A stretch of DNA of 64,000 nucleotides from Gelidibacter algens (GCF_001678675.1 NZ_LZRN01000009.1:1-64000), one strand, 5' to 3'; numbered from the stretch's first letter, positions 28,082 to 36,843 are shown. The notes: generated from the sequence alone by a model not told the origin. Translations and numbers: made by a program.

Positions 28082-28098
28082 AGGATGTAATACCTTTA
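28071..28098 (+). promoter_or_regulatory. Possible promoter of the RsiV-like lipoprotein gene
   Basis: TTG (28071-28073), 17-base spacer and TACCTTTA (28091-28098), ending four bases before the ATG at 28103. As at bioF, this predicts a leaderless or nearly leaderless message. Confidence 0.4.
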
Positions 28099-28102
28099 TT
28101 GA

Positions 28103-28852
28103 ATGTTTAACAAATCCCCGAAAACCTTGAAAAAAATAAGTTCTTTCCTGATGATGGCCTTACTTATAGTGTCCTGTAATGAAGACGTCAAATTAACTTT
28201 CGAAACCCAGCATATTGAAAAATCTTCAGATGCCTTCATTGCCATCAACTATCCAAAAGCGATGGGTACAAAGGCTGTTACAGAAAAGATCAATCAGCAG
28301 ATTGAGCACGTGATTGCGAATGAAATGAACATGGCCGATACTCCTGAAAATGACATCTCAATTTCTCAAGCTGTTTCACAATTTGACAATGAATACAAAA
28401 CCTTTAAACAAGATTTTCAGGATACCAACCAGCAATGGGAAGTAGACGTTGAGGGGAAGGTTCTTTATGAATCTCCAGAAGTGATCTCCATCAGCCTTCA
28501 ATCTTATATCGATACTGGAGGCGCACACGGCAATACTAGAATTACTTATTTAAATTTTAATCCGGAAACGGGGGCTCTTTTGGAGCAAAATGACATCATC
28601 AGCAATCTAACCGAATTTAAAAAAATTGCTCAAAAGGCTTTCAAGGAACAAACAAAGCCTAAAGATAACGACGAGACCATTGAAGATTTTTTCTTCGGTG
28701 AGGAATTTCAATTGCCTGAGAATATCGGATTCACAAAAGATGGTTTGTTGTTGCTCTATAACAATTATGAGATTGCGTCATATGCCCAAGGGGTAACAAA
28801 AGTCGTTATGGCTTATGATGATATCAGAGGTTTTCTGAAGGTGAATCCTTAA
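28103..28852 (+). CDS. DUF4163/DUF3298 (RsiV-like) lipoprotein
   Basis: 249 residues with a lipoprotein signal (FLMMALLIVSC, Cys ~24). A DUF4163-like region is followed by a DUF3298-like region with the motif SLQSYIDTGGAHGNTRITYLNF; RsiV and PdaC-type proteins share this architecture. Role unknown, perhaps a lysozyme/peptidoglycan sensor-type fold. The 3' end overlaps the convergent antiporter gene by 29 bp. Confidence 0.8.
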   Translation: MFNKSPKTLKKISSFLMMALLIVSCNEDVKLTFETQHIEKSSDAFIAINYPKAMGTKAVTEKINQQIEHVIANEMNMADTPENDISISQAVSQFDNEYKTFKQDFQDTNQQWEVDVEGKVLYESPEVISISLQSYIDTGGAHGNTRITYLNFNPETGALLEQNDIISNLTEFKKIAQKAFKEQTKPKDNDETIEDFFFGEEFQLPENIGFTKDGLLLLYNNYEIASYAQGVTKVVMAYDDIRGFLKVNP

Positions 28853-30092
28853 TATTGGCTGTCAATTTTTTGATAATCGGTCCCACAGTTAACCCTTGTC
28901 CGACTACTGAAAAAATGACCAAAATATAGGTAACCACAAGAAATAATTCTCGATACATTGCCTGTGAAAGCGACAAGGCCAAAGCAATTGAAATGCCTCC
29001 TCGCAATCCACCCCAAGTCATAATCAGATTTGTTTTTGGTACAAAATCCAATCGTTTTGCAAAGAATTTTATGGGTAGCCATAATGAGGCGTATCGACAT
29101 ACCAGCACAATAGGTATGGCAATCACACCTGCTAAAATATAATTGGTTTCAAATTTTAAAATCAGCATTTCCATACCTATTAACACAAATAGAACAGTGT
29201 TGAGCAAAACATCTACAAGTTCCCAAAACCGATCTACATAACTCTCTGTCTTTTCTGACATGGCAGCATTTCTGACAATATCATTCCCTACAAACAACCC
29301 CGCAGTTACCATGGCCAATGGTGCGGAAAGATGTAATTTTTGGGCCACCAAGGTTCCACCCATTACCGCAGCTATGGTAATAATGACCTCTACTTCATAA
29401 TCGTCAATGGCCTTCAACAATTTGTACGTGACGTAGCCCAAAATCAATCCTAATGTGATCCCTCCCAAGACCTCCTGAGCGAACAGTTTTAAAATTGGCA
29501 ACGGTTCTAAACCTGCTCCTGGAGAGGACGCAATTGAGAAGATGGTCAGGAATACAACCACTCCTACGCCATCATTAAAGAGAGATTCACCTACAATTTT
29601 TGTCTCCAATCTTTTGGGTGCATTTGCTTTTTTCAAAATACCAAGCACAGCAATAGGGTCTGTTGGCGAAATTAAAGATCCAAATAACAGACAATATATA
29701 AAATCTACTTGAACTCCTAAAAAAGGCAGGAGCGCATACATCAATATCCCCACCAAAAATGTAGAAGTCAACACTCCTAAGGTCGCAAAAACTATCACAG
29801 GTGCACGCTGTGCCCGCAACTCTTCAAAATTAGTATGTAGGGCGCCAGCAAAGAGCAAAAAACTCAGCATAATATCAAGCAACACCGTTTTAAAATCAAT
29901 TTGCTCAATAAGTTGCCGCTCTTCCATTAATAAGGTGTCATTGAATTGCCCGACCATAACCAGGACCAACGTAAAAATGATGGTAATAACCATTAAGCCT
30001 ATGGTTGTAGGCAACTTCAAAAAACGAACGTTAATAAATCCGAAAATAGCAGACAGTACCATTAAAATTGAAATAATAGCGTAGTAATCCAT
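28824..30092 (-). CDS. CPA1 family Na+(K+)/H+ antiporter
   Basis: 422 residues with about 12 membrane segments. The conserved ion-site motif lies in GESLFNDGVGVVVFL (the ND pair of CPA1 antiporters, ~residue 165) and SLISPTDPIAVLGIL; WGGLRGGISIALALS near residue 350 is the arginine-containing helix. Exchanges Na+ or K+ for protons at the inner membrane. No RCK or CNB regulatory domain is attached, so the C-terminus is short. Confidence 0.88.
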   Translation of the reverse strand: MDYYAIISILMVLSAIFGFINVRFLKLPTTIGLMVITIIFTLVLVMVGQFNDTLLMEERQLIEQIDFKTVLLDIMLSFLLFAGALHTNFEELRAQRAPVIVFATLGVLTSTFLVGILMYALLPFLGVQVDFIYCLLFGSLISPTDPIAVLGILKKANAPKRLETKIVGESLFNDGVGVVVFLTIFSIASSPGAGLEPLPILKLFAQEVLGGITLGLILGYVTYKLLKAIDDYEVEVIITIAAVMGGTLVAQKLHLSAPLAMVTAGLFVGNDIVRNAAMSEKTESYVDRFWELVDVLLNTVLFVLIGMEMLILKFETNYILAGVIAIPIVLVCRYASLWLPIKFFAKRLDFVPKTNLIMTWGGLRGGISIALALSLSQAMYRELFLVVTYILVIFSVVGQGLTVGPIIKKLTANIKDSPSENL

Positions 30093-30210
30093 GAACTATA
30101 TTTTAGGCATTAAGATCAATTTTAAGGTCCGATCCAGACTATGCAATTTTCCTTAAAAATACCTATTTTTCATGTGAAATCCTTTTAACTTGCATCGCAA
30201 ACCGATTGTT

Positions 30211-30567
30211 TTGAAAAAAATATACTATTTAAAAACCTGTAGCACCTGTGTCAGGATTGTCAAAACCCTAGATCTGCCTTCCGATTTTATCTTTCAAGAT
30301 ATTAAGAATGAAGAAATTACGCCAGCTCAACTTAAAGACCTCCACAAATTATCTGGCAGTTATGAGGCCTTATTCAGCAAACGTGCACAACGCTACAAAG
30401 CATTGAAACTTAAAGACCAAAATTTGACAGAGCAGGATTTTGAAAATTATATTCTTGAACATTATACCTTTTTGAGCAGACCTGTTGTGGTTTACAACGA
30501 TCAAATTTTTATTGGCAACAGTTCCAAAACCGTAGAAGCTGCCAAAAAAGCCATTCATGAAAATTAG
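30211..30567 (+). CDS. ArsC/Spx-family protein (arsenate reductase-like)
   Basis: 118 residues, thioredoxin-like fold with the redox motif CSTC at residues 10-13, as in the Spx/MgsR/YffB branch of ArsC proteins. I chose the TTG at 30211 (MKKIYYLKTCSTC), which matches the usual opening of this family, over the TTG at 30190. The GSYEALFSKRAQRY segment corresponds to the helix that in ArsC follows the active-site cysteine. Real arsenate reduction is uncertain. It overlaps the transporter gene downstream by 11 bp. Confidence 0.8.
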   Translation: MKKIYYLKTCSTCVRIVKTLDLPSDFIFQDIKNEEITPAQLKDLHKLSGSYEALFSKRAQRYKALKLKDQNLTEQDFENYILEHYTFLSRPVVVYNDQIFIGNSSKTVEAAKKAIHEN

Positions 30568-31450
30568 AACACTTGCGCTACTTGCTGTACTTGTTGTGCA
30601 ATTACTTTATGGTTTAAATTACACCCTGGCCAAAGACGTCATGGTAGGCGGCCATGTCAAGCCTTTCGGGTTTATTGTGCTAAGGGTGGCGGGAGCTACC
30701 ATATTATTTTGGCTTTTGAGTTTTTTAGGTCCAAAAGAGAAAATAGATAAACGAGATTATATCCGTTTTTTTATAGCCGCTATTTTTGGAATTGCTATTA
30801 ACATGCTCCTATTTTTCAAAGGTTTGCAGCTTACCACGCCAATACACGCCTCGGTCATTGCCACCATATCACCTATTTTAGTCTTGATCATGTCTGCTTT
30901 TTTTTTAAAGGAAAAAGTAACCTCATTAAAAATTTTAGGAGTGATTTTTGGATTTACAGGGGCCATCATTCTGACCGTTTATGGCAAATCATTGCGTGCG
31001 GCCGATAATGTCCCACTTGGCAATGCGCTGGTGATGGTCAATGCCATTTCCTACAGTATTTATATTGTTCTCATCAAAAGGCTTACAGATAAATACCATC
31101 CCCTTACCTTTATCAAATGGTTATTCCTTTTTGGACTAATCATGGTGCTGCCTTTTGGCTATTCTGAAGTCATGGAAATTGACTTACAAACATTCACACC
31201 ATTTGTCACCTTTGAAGTGCTATTTGTAATCATTGGGGCTACGTTTGGAACTTACCTTCTAAACCCTTTGGCTTTGAGACATTTAAAGGCCTCAACCGTT
31301 ACCATTTTTATTTATATACAGCCGGTAGTTGCAGGCGTAGTGTCCATTATGATGGGAAGTGACTACTTGGGAACTGTAAAAATCATCGCCACCTGCCTAA
31401 TCTTTCTGGGCGTCTATTTAGTCACCAAGAGGCCGAAAATTTCAGCTTAA
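30557..31450 (+). CDS. DMT/EamA family transporter
   Basis: 297 residues, ten predicted membrane segments in two EamA repeats (each ~140 residues; GLQLTTPIHASVIATISPILVLIM in the first, NPLALRHLKASTVTIFIYIQPV in the second). Inner membrane exporter of small metabolites, substrate not predictable. Starts inside the ArsC-like gene (11 bp overlap), so the two are co-translated. The 3' end overlaps the convergent thioesterase gene by 9 bp. Confidence 0.87.
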   Translation: MKIRTLALLAVLVVQLLYGLNYTLAKDVMVGGHVKPFGFIVLRVAGATILFWLLSFLGPKEKIDKRDYIRFFIAAIFGIAINMLLFFKGLQLTTPIHASVIATISPILVLIMSAFFLKEKVTSLKILGVIFGFTGAIILTVYGKSLRAADNVPLGNALVMVNAISYSIYIVLIKRLTDKYHPLTFIKWLFLFGLIMVLPFGYSEVMEIDLQTFTPFVTFEVLFVIIGATFGTYLLNPLALRHLKASTVTIFIYIQPVVAGVVSIMMGSDYLGTVKIIATCLIFLGVYLVTKRPKISA

Positions 31451-31918
31451 ATCAATCGGTTTTTTACCAAATTTTCGGGTGTCGTCTTTAGTCAAAATTT
31501 TAAAATCTTTAGATTTCGGGAAGGTCTTCATTTCCTCCAAAAATTCTGCTGGCAGAGGTGTCAATCCGCGCGACTTTAAATTGATCCAAGCCCCCATAAG
31601 CTCACAGGTCGCTAAATTTTCTCCTTTCTGATTGTATATATTATGTTCAATCCCAAAGAACATGCCGTCAGCGCTCAGGCCTGTAACTTCGAGACTCACT
31701 CGAATAGGAGTTCCTAAAAATGCTTCTTTAAAATAGTAGATGTGCTCATAAAAAATAACGGGACTAATCTGAAATTTAGCAAGATTGGACAACGAAAACT
31801 TATGGTCTTCAAAAAATGCCACACGGGTATGGCTCATAAAGTTAACATAAGCGGAATTGGCCAAATGTCTGTTGGCATCAACATCACTCCAGCGTATTTC
31901 AAAATCTTTTAGATACAT
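31442..31918 (-). CDS. Hotdog-fold acyl-CoA thioesterase
   Basis: 158 residues of the 4HBT/acyl-ACP thioesterase group. The N-terminal RWSDVDANRHLANSAYVNFM has the catalytic aspartate and HxxN pattern of the hotdog helix (Asp ~14). Chain-length specificity unknown. Confidence 0.85.
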   Translation of the reverse strand: MYLKDFEIRWSDVDANRHLANSAYVNFMSHTRVAFFEDHKFSLSNLAKFQISPVIFYEHIYYFKEAFLGTPIRVSLEVTGLSADGMFFGIEHNIYNQKGENLATCELMGAWINLKSRGLTPLPAEFLEEMKTFPKSKDFKILTKDDTRKFGKKPIDLS

Positions 31919-31928
31919 ATTTTTTTAA

Positions 31929-31956
31929 ATTATAGATGATAGAATTTAGATTATAG
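31929..31956. repeat. Heptamer repeat, 4 units
   Basis: ATTATAG ATGATAG AATTTAG ATTATAG in strict 7-bp register, 10 bp upstream of the thioesterase start. The rest of the 208-bp gap to yicC holds only the yicC -7 box. Confidence 0.55.
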
Positions 31957-32097
31957 ACGGGTTTTACCACATTGAAAAATCTCTAGGGTTCAAAACCTCG
32001 TTTTTTCTACTGTTTGAAAGAATGCAAATCTAAGAATTTTAATCTCTTTGTTACAATTCCAACAGCTTATAAACCTGTTAAAACTGATGATTTTTAG

Positions 32098-32105
32098 TAC
32101 CTTTG
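32098..32105 (+). promoter_or_regulatory. -7 promoter box TACCTTTG of yicC
   Basis: TACCTTTG fits TAnnTTTG, 21 bases before the yicC ATG. It probably serves the yicC-gmk-nadD unit. No clear -33 TTTG. Confidence 0.5.
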
Positions 32106-32126
32106 TGCAACTTTTAAAATAAGTCT

Positions 32127-32984
32127 ATGATACAATCCATGACAGGGTATGGAAAATCTGTAATACAGCTTCCTACTAAAAAAATATCCATAGAGGTGAA
32201 GTCGCTTAACAGCAAAAACCTTGACCTGAATACCAGAATGCCTTCTTTGTACAGAGAAAAAGAACTGGACATCCGTAAACTGATTGCCTCAAAATTGGAA
32301 CGCGGCAAGGTGGATTTTTCATTATACATGGAGATTACTGGCGAAGAAACCTCAACTCAAATCAATAAAACGGTTGTGAAACAATACATCAAACAATTGA
32401 AAGAGGTGGTTGACGGTGATGAAACTGAATTGCTCAAAATGGCCATCCGATTACCAGATGCCATAACTACGGAGCGTGATGAGATGGATGAAGATGAATG
32501 GGAAGAAATTGCTGCAGAAATCAATACGGCTTTGGAGAGAATACTTCAATACCGCTTGGATGAAGGCCAAAGCTTGGAGTCTGAATTTCTTGATCGGGTT
32601 AAAAACATTGCAGATCTTTTAGAAGATGTCATTGCTATGGATCCTGAGCGTATAGAAGGTGTTAGAGAACGTTTACAAAAAGGTGTTTCTGAATTGAAGG
32701 AAAAAGTAGATGAAAACCGCTTTGAACAAGAGTTGGTATTTTACATCGAAAAATTTGACATTACTGAAGAAAAAGTACGCCTAAAAAATCATTTGGATTA
32801 TTTTATTTCAGCGCTAAATAGCGACGATTCCAACGGAAAGAAATTAGGATTTATCAGTCAGGAAATGGGCCGTGAAATCAACACTATTGGTTCAAAAAGC
32901 AATTATGCGCCAATGCAAAAATTGGTCGTCCAAATGAAGGACGAACTAGAAAAAATTAAAGAACAGTTGTTAAATGTGCTTTAA
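32127..32984 (+). CDS. yicC: YicC family protein (endoribonuclease-type)
   Basis: 285 residues, full-length YicC: N-terminal SMTGYGKS signature (residues 3-10), LNSKNLDLNTRMP, and the C-terminal DUF1732 part ending in GREINTIGSKSNYAPMQKLVVQMKDELEKIKEQ. YicC proteins have been linked to RNA turnover. First gene of a run with gmk and nadD, the same order as in many Bacteroidota. Confidence 0.92.
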   Translation: MIQSMTGYGKSVIQLPTKKISIEVKSLNSKNLDLNTRMPSLYREKELDIRKLIASKLERGKVDFSLYMEITGEETSTQINKTVVKQYIKQLKEVVDGDETELLKMAIRLPDAITTERDEMDEDEWEEIAAEINTALERILQYRLDEGQSLESEFLDRVKNIADLLEDVIAMDPERIEGVRERLQKGVSELKEKVDENRFEQELVFYIEKFDITEEKVRLKNHLDYFISALNSDDSNGKKLGFISQEMGREINTIGSKSNYAPMQKLVVQMKDELEKIKEQLLNVL

Positions 32985-33010
32985 AAGATAAAAGAATATA
33001 GATAATAGAC
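32983..33010. repeat. Heptamer repeat, 4 units, at the yicC stop
   Basis: AAAAGAT AAAAGAA TATAGAT AATAGAC in 7-bp register, starting inside the yicC stop codon and ending 22 bp before gmk. Degenerate; listed because five other loci show the same period. Confidence 0.4.
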
Positions 33011-33032
33011 TGACTACAATAAAAGCATATTC

Positions 33033-33635
33033 GTGACAAAAATTAACGACATCACCAACCAAGGCAAACTCATTGTATTCTCAGCCCCTTCTGGCTCAGG
33101 TAAAACGACACTTGTAAGACATTTACTCAAGCAACAAGAGCTCAATTTGGAGTTCTCCATCTCGGCAACTTCCAGAGAAAAACGAGACAATGAAACAGAC
33201 GGCAAAGATTATTACTTTTTAGACACCCAAGCTTTTAAAAACCGCATTAAAAATGACGAGTTTTTAGAATGGGAAGAAGTTTATCGTGACAATTTTTATG
33301 GCACCTTAAAAACCGAAGTCAAACGCATTTGGGCAAAAGGCAAAAATGTTATATTTGATATTGATGTCTCGGGAGGCTTACGTATCAAACGCAAATTTCC
33401 TGAGCAAACTATTGCCATTTTTGTAAAACCGCCTAGTATCGACGAATTAAAGATCCGGTTAAAAAAGCGTCAAACCGAAAGTAACGATAAAATTAATATG
33501 CGTATTGCGAAAGCTTCCGCAGAATTGGCTACAGCTCCCTTATTTGATGTCATCGTTGTAAATGATGATCTCGACAAGGCCATTGCTGAGTCTTACAAAT
33601 TGGTGTCTGATTTTGTAAATACCCCTGAGAAATGA
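33033..33635 (+). CDS. gmk: Guanylate kinase
   Basis: 200 residues; phosphorylates GMP to GDP. P-loop APSGSGKTT (residues ~18-26), GMP-binding SATSREKRDNETDGKDYYF and EWEEVYRDNFYGT. The start is GTG at 33033. Overlaps nadD by 4 bp (ATGA). Confidence 0.95.
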   Translation: MTKINDITNQGKLIVFSAPSGSGKTTLVRHLLKQQELNLEFSISATSREKRDNETDGKDYYFLDTQAFKNRIKNDEFLEWEEVYRDNFYGTLKTEVKRIWAKGKNVIFDIDVSGGLRIKRKFPEQTIAIFVKPPSIDELKIRLKKRQTESNDKINMRIAKASAELATAPLFDVIVVNDDLDKAIAESYKLVSDFVNTPEK

Positions 33636-34213
33636 AAATCGGTCTGTATTTTGGCACTTTCAATCCCATTCACATTGGCCATTTGATCATTGCCAACCAT
33701 ATGGCAGAATATAGTAATCTTGACCAAATATGGTTTGTGGTCACTCCTCAAAGTCCGTTCAAGGTAAAAGCGACAATGCTTGCTAATCACGACCGGCTAG
33801 AACTGGTGTACCGCGCCACAGAAGATTACGATAAATTGCGACCAAGTGATATTGAATTTGGGTTGCCACAACCTAATTACACCATCAATACCCTCACCCA
33901 TTTACAAGAAAAATATCCTAAATATGAGTTTTCCTTGATTATGGGCGAAGACAATCTTAAAAGTCTTCATAAATGGAAAAATTATGAATTGATCTTGGCC
34001 AACCATCATCTTTATGTGTATCCAAGAATATCAGAAGGTGTGATTGAAACCCAATTTGACGAGCATCCTAAAATCCATCGTGTGTCGGCTCCCATTATGG
34101 AATTGTCTTCCACGTTTATAAGAAAATCTATCAAGAAAGGCAAAAACGTCAGACCCATGTTACCTGAACACGTTTGGGAATATGTGGATGAGATGAATTT
34201 TTACAGGTCATAA
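33632..34213 (+). CDS. nadD: Nicotinate-nucleotide adenylyltransferase
   Basis: 193 residues, NAD synthesis. GTFNPIHIGHLIIA near the N-terminus is the HxGH nucleotidyltransferase motif, and SSTFIRKSIKKGKNVRPMLP near the end contains the second ATP motif (SSTxIR). Translationally coupled to gmk. A GAAR-loop hairpin starts 4 bp after its stop. Confidence 0.95.
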   Translation: MKIGLYFGTFNPIHIGHLIIANHMAEYSNLDQIWFVVTPQSPFKVKATMLANHDRLELVYRATEDYDKLRPSDIEFGLPQPNYTINTLTHLQEKYPKYEFSLIMGEDNLKSLHKWKNYELILANHHLYVYPRISEGVIETQFDEHPKIHRVSAPIMELSSTFIRKSIKKGKNVRPMLPEHVWEYVDEMNFYRS

Positions 34214-34217
34214 ATAA

Positions 34218-34237
34218 ATCCCTGCGAAAGCAGGGAT
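34218..34237 (+). repeat. GAAR-loop hairpin repeat, copy 2
   Basis: ATCCCTGC-GAAA-GCAGGGAT then CTCATG, 4 bp after nadD. The 60 bp after it (TCGATTTTGAA..., AATGCTTCATATCCGA) also resemble the sequence after copy 1 (TCGATCAAATTTGAA..., AATGCTGATGCCCGA), so the repeat unit is longer than the hairpin. Confidence 0.75.
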
Positions 34238-34298
34238 CTCATGAAAAGATTATCGATTTTGAATTATAGCCAAATGCTTCATATCCGATAGAGGTTAA

Positions 34299-34331
34299 AA
34301 CCCTCTCAGCTATTGAAAACCTGAGAGGGTT
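34299..34331. repeat. ACCCTCTCAG...CTGAGAGGGT palindrome, copy 2
   Basis: AACCCTCTCAG (34299-34309) pairs with CTGAGAGGGTT (34321-34331) over an 11-base interval that retains TTGAAAAC, as in the related palindrome at 36557. Confidence 0.7.
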
Positions 34332-34389
34332 AAATTCATCCTCAGAAAACATCCAAATTCAATAGATTAACATTTCAGAGAAAAAACCA

Positions 34390-34447
34390 CCTTCCCTTTT
34401 TTCGAGGCAAAGTGTTCTTAAACTCATAAAAAGACTCAAAGGCGGAA
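34390..34447. repeat. CCTTCCC element, copy A (degenerate)
   Basis: Aligns along its length with copies B and C: CCTTCCCTTTTTTC, then AAACTCATAAAAAGACTC, then GGCGGAAAAG. Several arms no longer pair. With copy B it fills most of the 364-bp gap after nadD, in which I see no gene. Confidence 0.5.
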
Positions 34448-34512
34448 AAGCTCTAGATCATAATACAAAGATCTTAGTCACTGAATTTCAAAAAATATCC
34501 AAATCAAAAATT

Positions 34513-34574
34513 CCTTCCCATTTTTCAAGGGAAGGTGGATTTAAGCTCAGCAAAGAGCTTAACGGAAGGGTTTT
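34513..34574. repeat. CCTTCCC...GGAAGGG structured element, copy B
   Basis: Nested pairing: CCTTCCC/GGGAAGG forms a first hairpin, TTAAGCTC/GAGCTTAA a second, and the terminal CGGAAGGG can compete for the first CCTTCCC. It ends 4 bp from the stop of the 600-residue gene. Confidence 0.65.
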
Positions 34575-34577
34575 AAA

Positions 34578-36380
34578 TTACAAAACAGGAATCATAATCG
34601 TATTCAACTCGTCTTTACAAATCGTAATATCAGATTGGATTCCACAAGTGTTAGAGTTCTCCGTTCCCATAAACAGATGCTGGTAGTAAACAATGCCATC
34701 TAATAAATTGCTTTTAAAGGCTGTCCATTTCTTTACGTTTTTAGTCGATAATTCGTCTGTAAAAGTCGCAATATCATTTTTCAAATACTCCACATACATT
34801 TTTAATTCCTTTACAAACATATTGGGCCTGTATGCTTCTGAAAGCACCGACGCTTTTCCGTAAATATGTCCCACCATTTGAGGTAACGAGACTTCTTTAT
34901 CAAAATAAGCTAAATTGGGCCCTGGACAAATGACCACACCTTGCTGCTGCCCTTTAATAGGAATTTCATTTTCAAGATAAGAGGCGTTGGCCAAACCAAC
35001 ACAAAGACAGGCTTTTTCAGTGATCTTGTTTTTAGCCATTTCATAATAGGAAGAGGTCATTGTTCCTTTTTTTGTGTCGAGCGCTTCCAACTTTACATCC
35101 TGATATTTTTTTGAAGCCGTACAGATCCCTTCAGGTCCAAACTCCTTGCTCAAGGCCAGAAACTTCTTAGGACAGGAACTTCCAGCTTTATGGTTATCAA
35201 TCCGGTTTTGTTTATAAAATTCATTTGAGGTTCCTTTTAAGGTATTGAAAGGCACACCTAAAGGCGAAATATTACTCAAATATAAATCAGATTCTTTAGC
35301 CTCTGCCAAAAGCTTTCGCGTTTCATTATCAACAGATGTTGCTTCTGGAACCAGCAAGAACGGACTGCCCCAACCTACAGAGTCTACATGATAATTATGG
35401 ATTAAAAATTCGTGCTCGGCCGCTGTTCCAACACCGCCTTGGACCGTAATTTTTATTTCCAAAGGTTTTTCAGGAACAGGGATCTCTTTATCAGCGAGCG
35501 CCTTAAGAAAAACGGCATGGGTATCTTCTATTAATTCTGATTTTTTCGTTTTAAACTCTTCCAAAATTGGACCCAATAAATAGCCTTCAGTAGCAAATGC
35601 ATGTCCGCCGCAATTCAAGCCAGATTCTACCCGGTACTCTGAAACCCACAGCCCTTTTTTAGCCAAAAATTTTCCTTGGATAATTGCTGAACGGAAATCG
35701 CTCACCTTTAATATAATTTTCTTTTTTAATCGGTTATGGGTGTCAGGATAAAAATCTTTGAAGTTCTCAAAATAGCTATATAATCTTGGATTCATTCCTG
35801 CGGAAAGCACAACGGACGACTCCAGGTTGCTATTGGCAAAACCCCGAAGAGACGCATGTGCATCGTTAAATTCAATAGGTAACTGTTCAGATCCCTTAAA
35901 ATTATCCTTGTCAATTTTGGTCATGATGTTGACATCAATTTCACCAGCAGACAAATGCTCATCAATATAATTTTTAATAGATTCCTTTATGAGCATCCCT
36001 TCTTCCACCATTTTTGATAGCCCCTCTTTTATGCTGGACTTATTTGGGAGCATGCTTATAAAGTTTTCAAGAGCAGACTTACTTTCTGATAGTTCTTCTT
36101 TAAATCTCCCAAACTTATCTTTAACGATGGTATCCACCAAATTCAAATAGGCCGTGATACGTTTGGCACGATAATCCTCAACTTTTTTGGAAATTTCTTG
36201 ATAGGGTAAACTGAATTTCTCGCTATAAAAAGCATTCATTTTCTCTAAGAGATCATCGTCAATAATGGAAATGACGGAGGAAATACCGTATTGTGCAACA
36301 CGAATGGGACTATCTATAGTATAAGCTAAACCCATCACCGGAATATGAAAACTATGGGCTGGTTTGGTGGCTATATTCAT
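34578..36380 (-). CDS. Unrecognised 600-residue protein, possibly a divergent nitronate monooxygenase-like TIM barrel
   Basis: No firm family. The opening (HSFHIPVMGLAYTIDSPIRV...GISSVISI) and two inner stretches recall 2-nitropropane dioxygenase/FabK flavoproteins: GLNCGGHAFATEGYLLGP resembles their AGGH motif, and VQGGVGTAAEHEFL followed by VDSVGWGSPFLLVPEA resembles the FMN-phosphate GGI...GxxFL region. A helical insert (~residues 60-160) and a C-terminal extension with cysteines (CPKKF, ICTASKK, ACLCVGLA, TCGIQSDITIC) are extra. No signal peptide or membrane segment. It is bracketed by repeat-filled intergenic regions on both sides. I propose flavin/TIM-barrel enzyme with modest confidence. 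Confidence 0.6.
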   Translation of the reverse strand: MNIATKPAHSFHIPVMGLAYTIDSPIRVAQYGISSVISIIDDDLLEKMNAFYSEKFSLPYQEISKKVEDYRAKRITAYLNLVDTIVKDKFGRFKEELSESKSALENFISMLPNKSSIKEGLSKMVEEGMLIKESIKNYIDEHLSAGEIDVNIMTKIDKDNFKGSEQLPIEFNDAHASLRGFANSNLESSVVLSAGMNPRLYSYFENFKDFYPDTHNRLKKKIILKVSDFRSAIIQGKFLAKKGLWVSEYRVESGLNCGGHAFATEGYLLGPILEEFKTKKSELIEDTHAVFLKALADKEIPVPEKPLEIKITVQGGVGTAAEHEFLIHNYHVDSVGWGSPFLLVPEATSVDNETRKLLAEAKESDLYLSNISPLGVPFNTLKGTSNEFYKQNRIDNHKAGSSCPKKFLALSKEFGPEGICTASKKYQDVKLEALDTKKGTMTSSYYEMAKNKITEKACLCVGLANASYLENEIPIKGQQQGVVICPGPNLAYFDKEVSLPQMVGHIYGKASVLSEAYRPNMFVKELKMYVEYLKNDIATFTDELSTKNVKKWTAFKSNLLDGIVYYQHLFMGTENSNTCGIQSDITICKDELNTIMIPVL

Positions 36381-36556
36381 TGACTTTTTTTAAAATAATT
36401 AAGCCCCAAATATAAAAAACCAGACAAACCCAAAAGATGACAATTGTCATGCCTTCTTACGTTTTATTGGAATAACTTAGGAGATTTAGTTCGGTTTAAA
36501 TTGTGAGTGTATTCGTGAAAATGCTTTCAGATTTGAAAAGAGCTTGGAGCTAGTTA

Positions 36557-36589
36557 AAACCTCTCAGGTTTTGAAAACCTGAGAGGTTT
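36557..36589. repeat. Long ACCT...AGGT palindrome, copy 3 (perfect 16-bp arms)
   Basis: AAACCTCTCAGGTTTT and its exact reverse complement flank one G. It shares the CAGGTTTTNAAAACCTG core with 4166-4198 and the CTCTCAG/CTGAGAG arm with 34299-34331, so all three belong to one family. Confidence 0.75.
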
Positions 36590-36720
36590 GGCGAACTACT
36601 AAATATATTCAACACGACCTCATCTTCTGCTTCTCTCTAGAAGCAGAATCCACTCCTCCTTCAAAGTAGCAAAATTTAAGTTTAAGCTAAATTTTTAAAG
36701 ACATCCGAAGCAAAAACATT

Positions 36721-36783
36721 CCTTCCCTTTTTTCAAGTGAAGGTAGAATTGAGCTCATAAAAGAGCTTAGAGACGGAAGGGTT
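36721..36783. repeat. CCTTCCC...GGAAGGG structured element, copy C
   Basis: CCTTCCCTTTTTTC, GAAGG, GAGCTC-ATAAAA-GAGCTT and GACGGAAGGG occur in the same order as in copy B. It lies in the 463-bp gap between the 600-residue gene and yraN, where I find no coding gene, only repeats. Confidence 0.65.
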
Positions 36784-36819
36784 ATTGTATCTGACTATAA
36801 AAAAATAAACCAACTTCTC

Positions 36820-36843
36820 ATGAGACACCTGCCTTCGCAGGTG
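36820..36843 (-). repeat. GAAR-loop hairpin repeat, copy 3
   Basis: On the minus strand CACCTGC-GAAG-GCAGGTG followed by TCTCAT. It starts directly after the yraN TAG stop, with the same orientation to its gene as copies 1 and 2. Confidence 0.75.
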
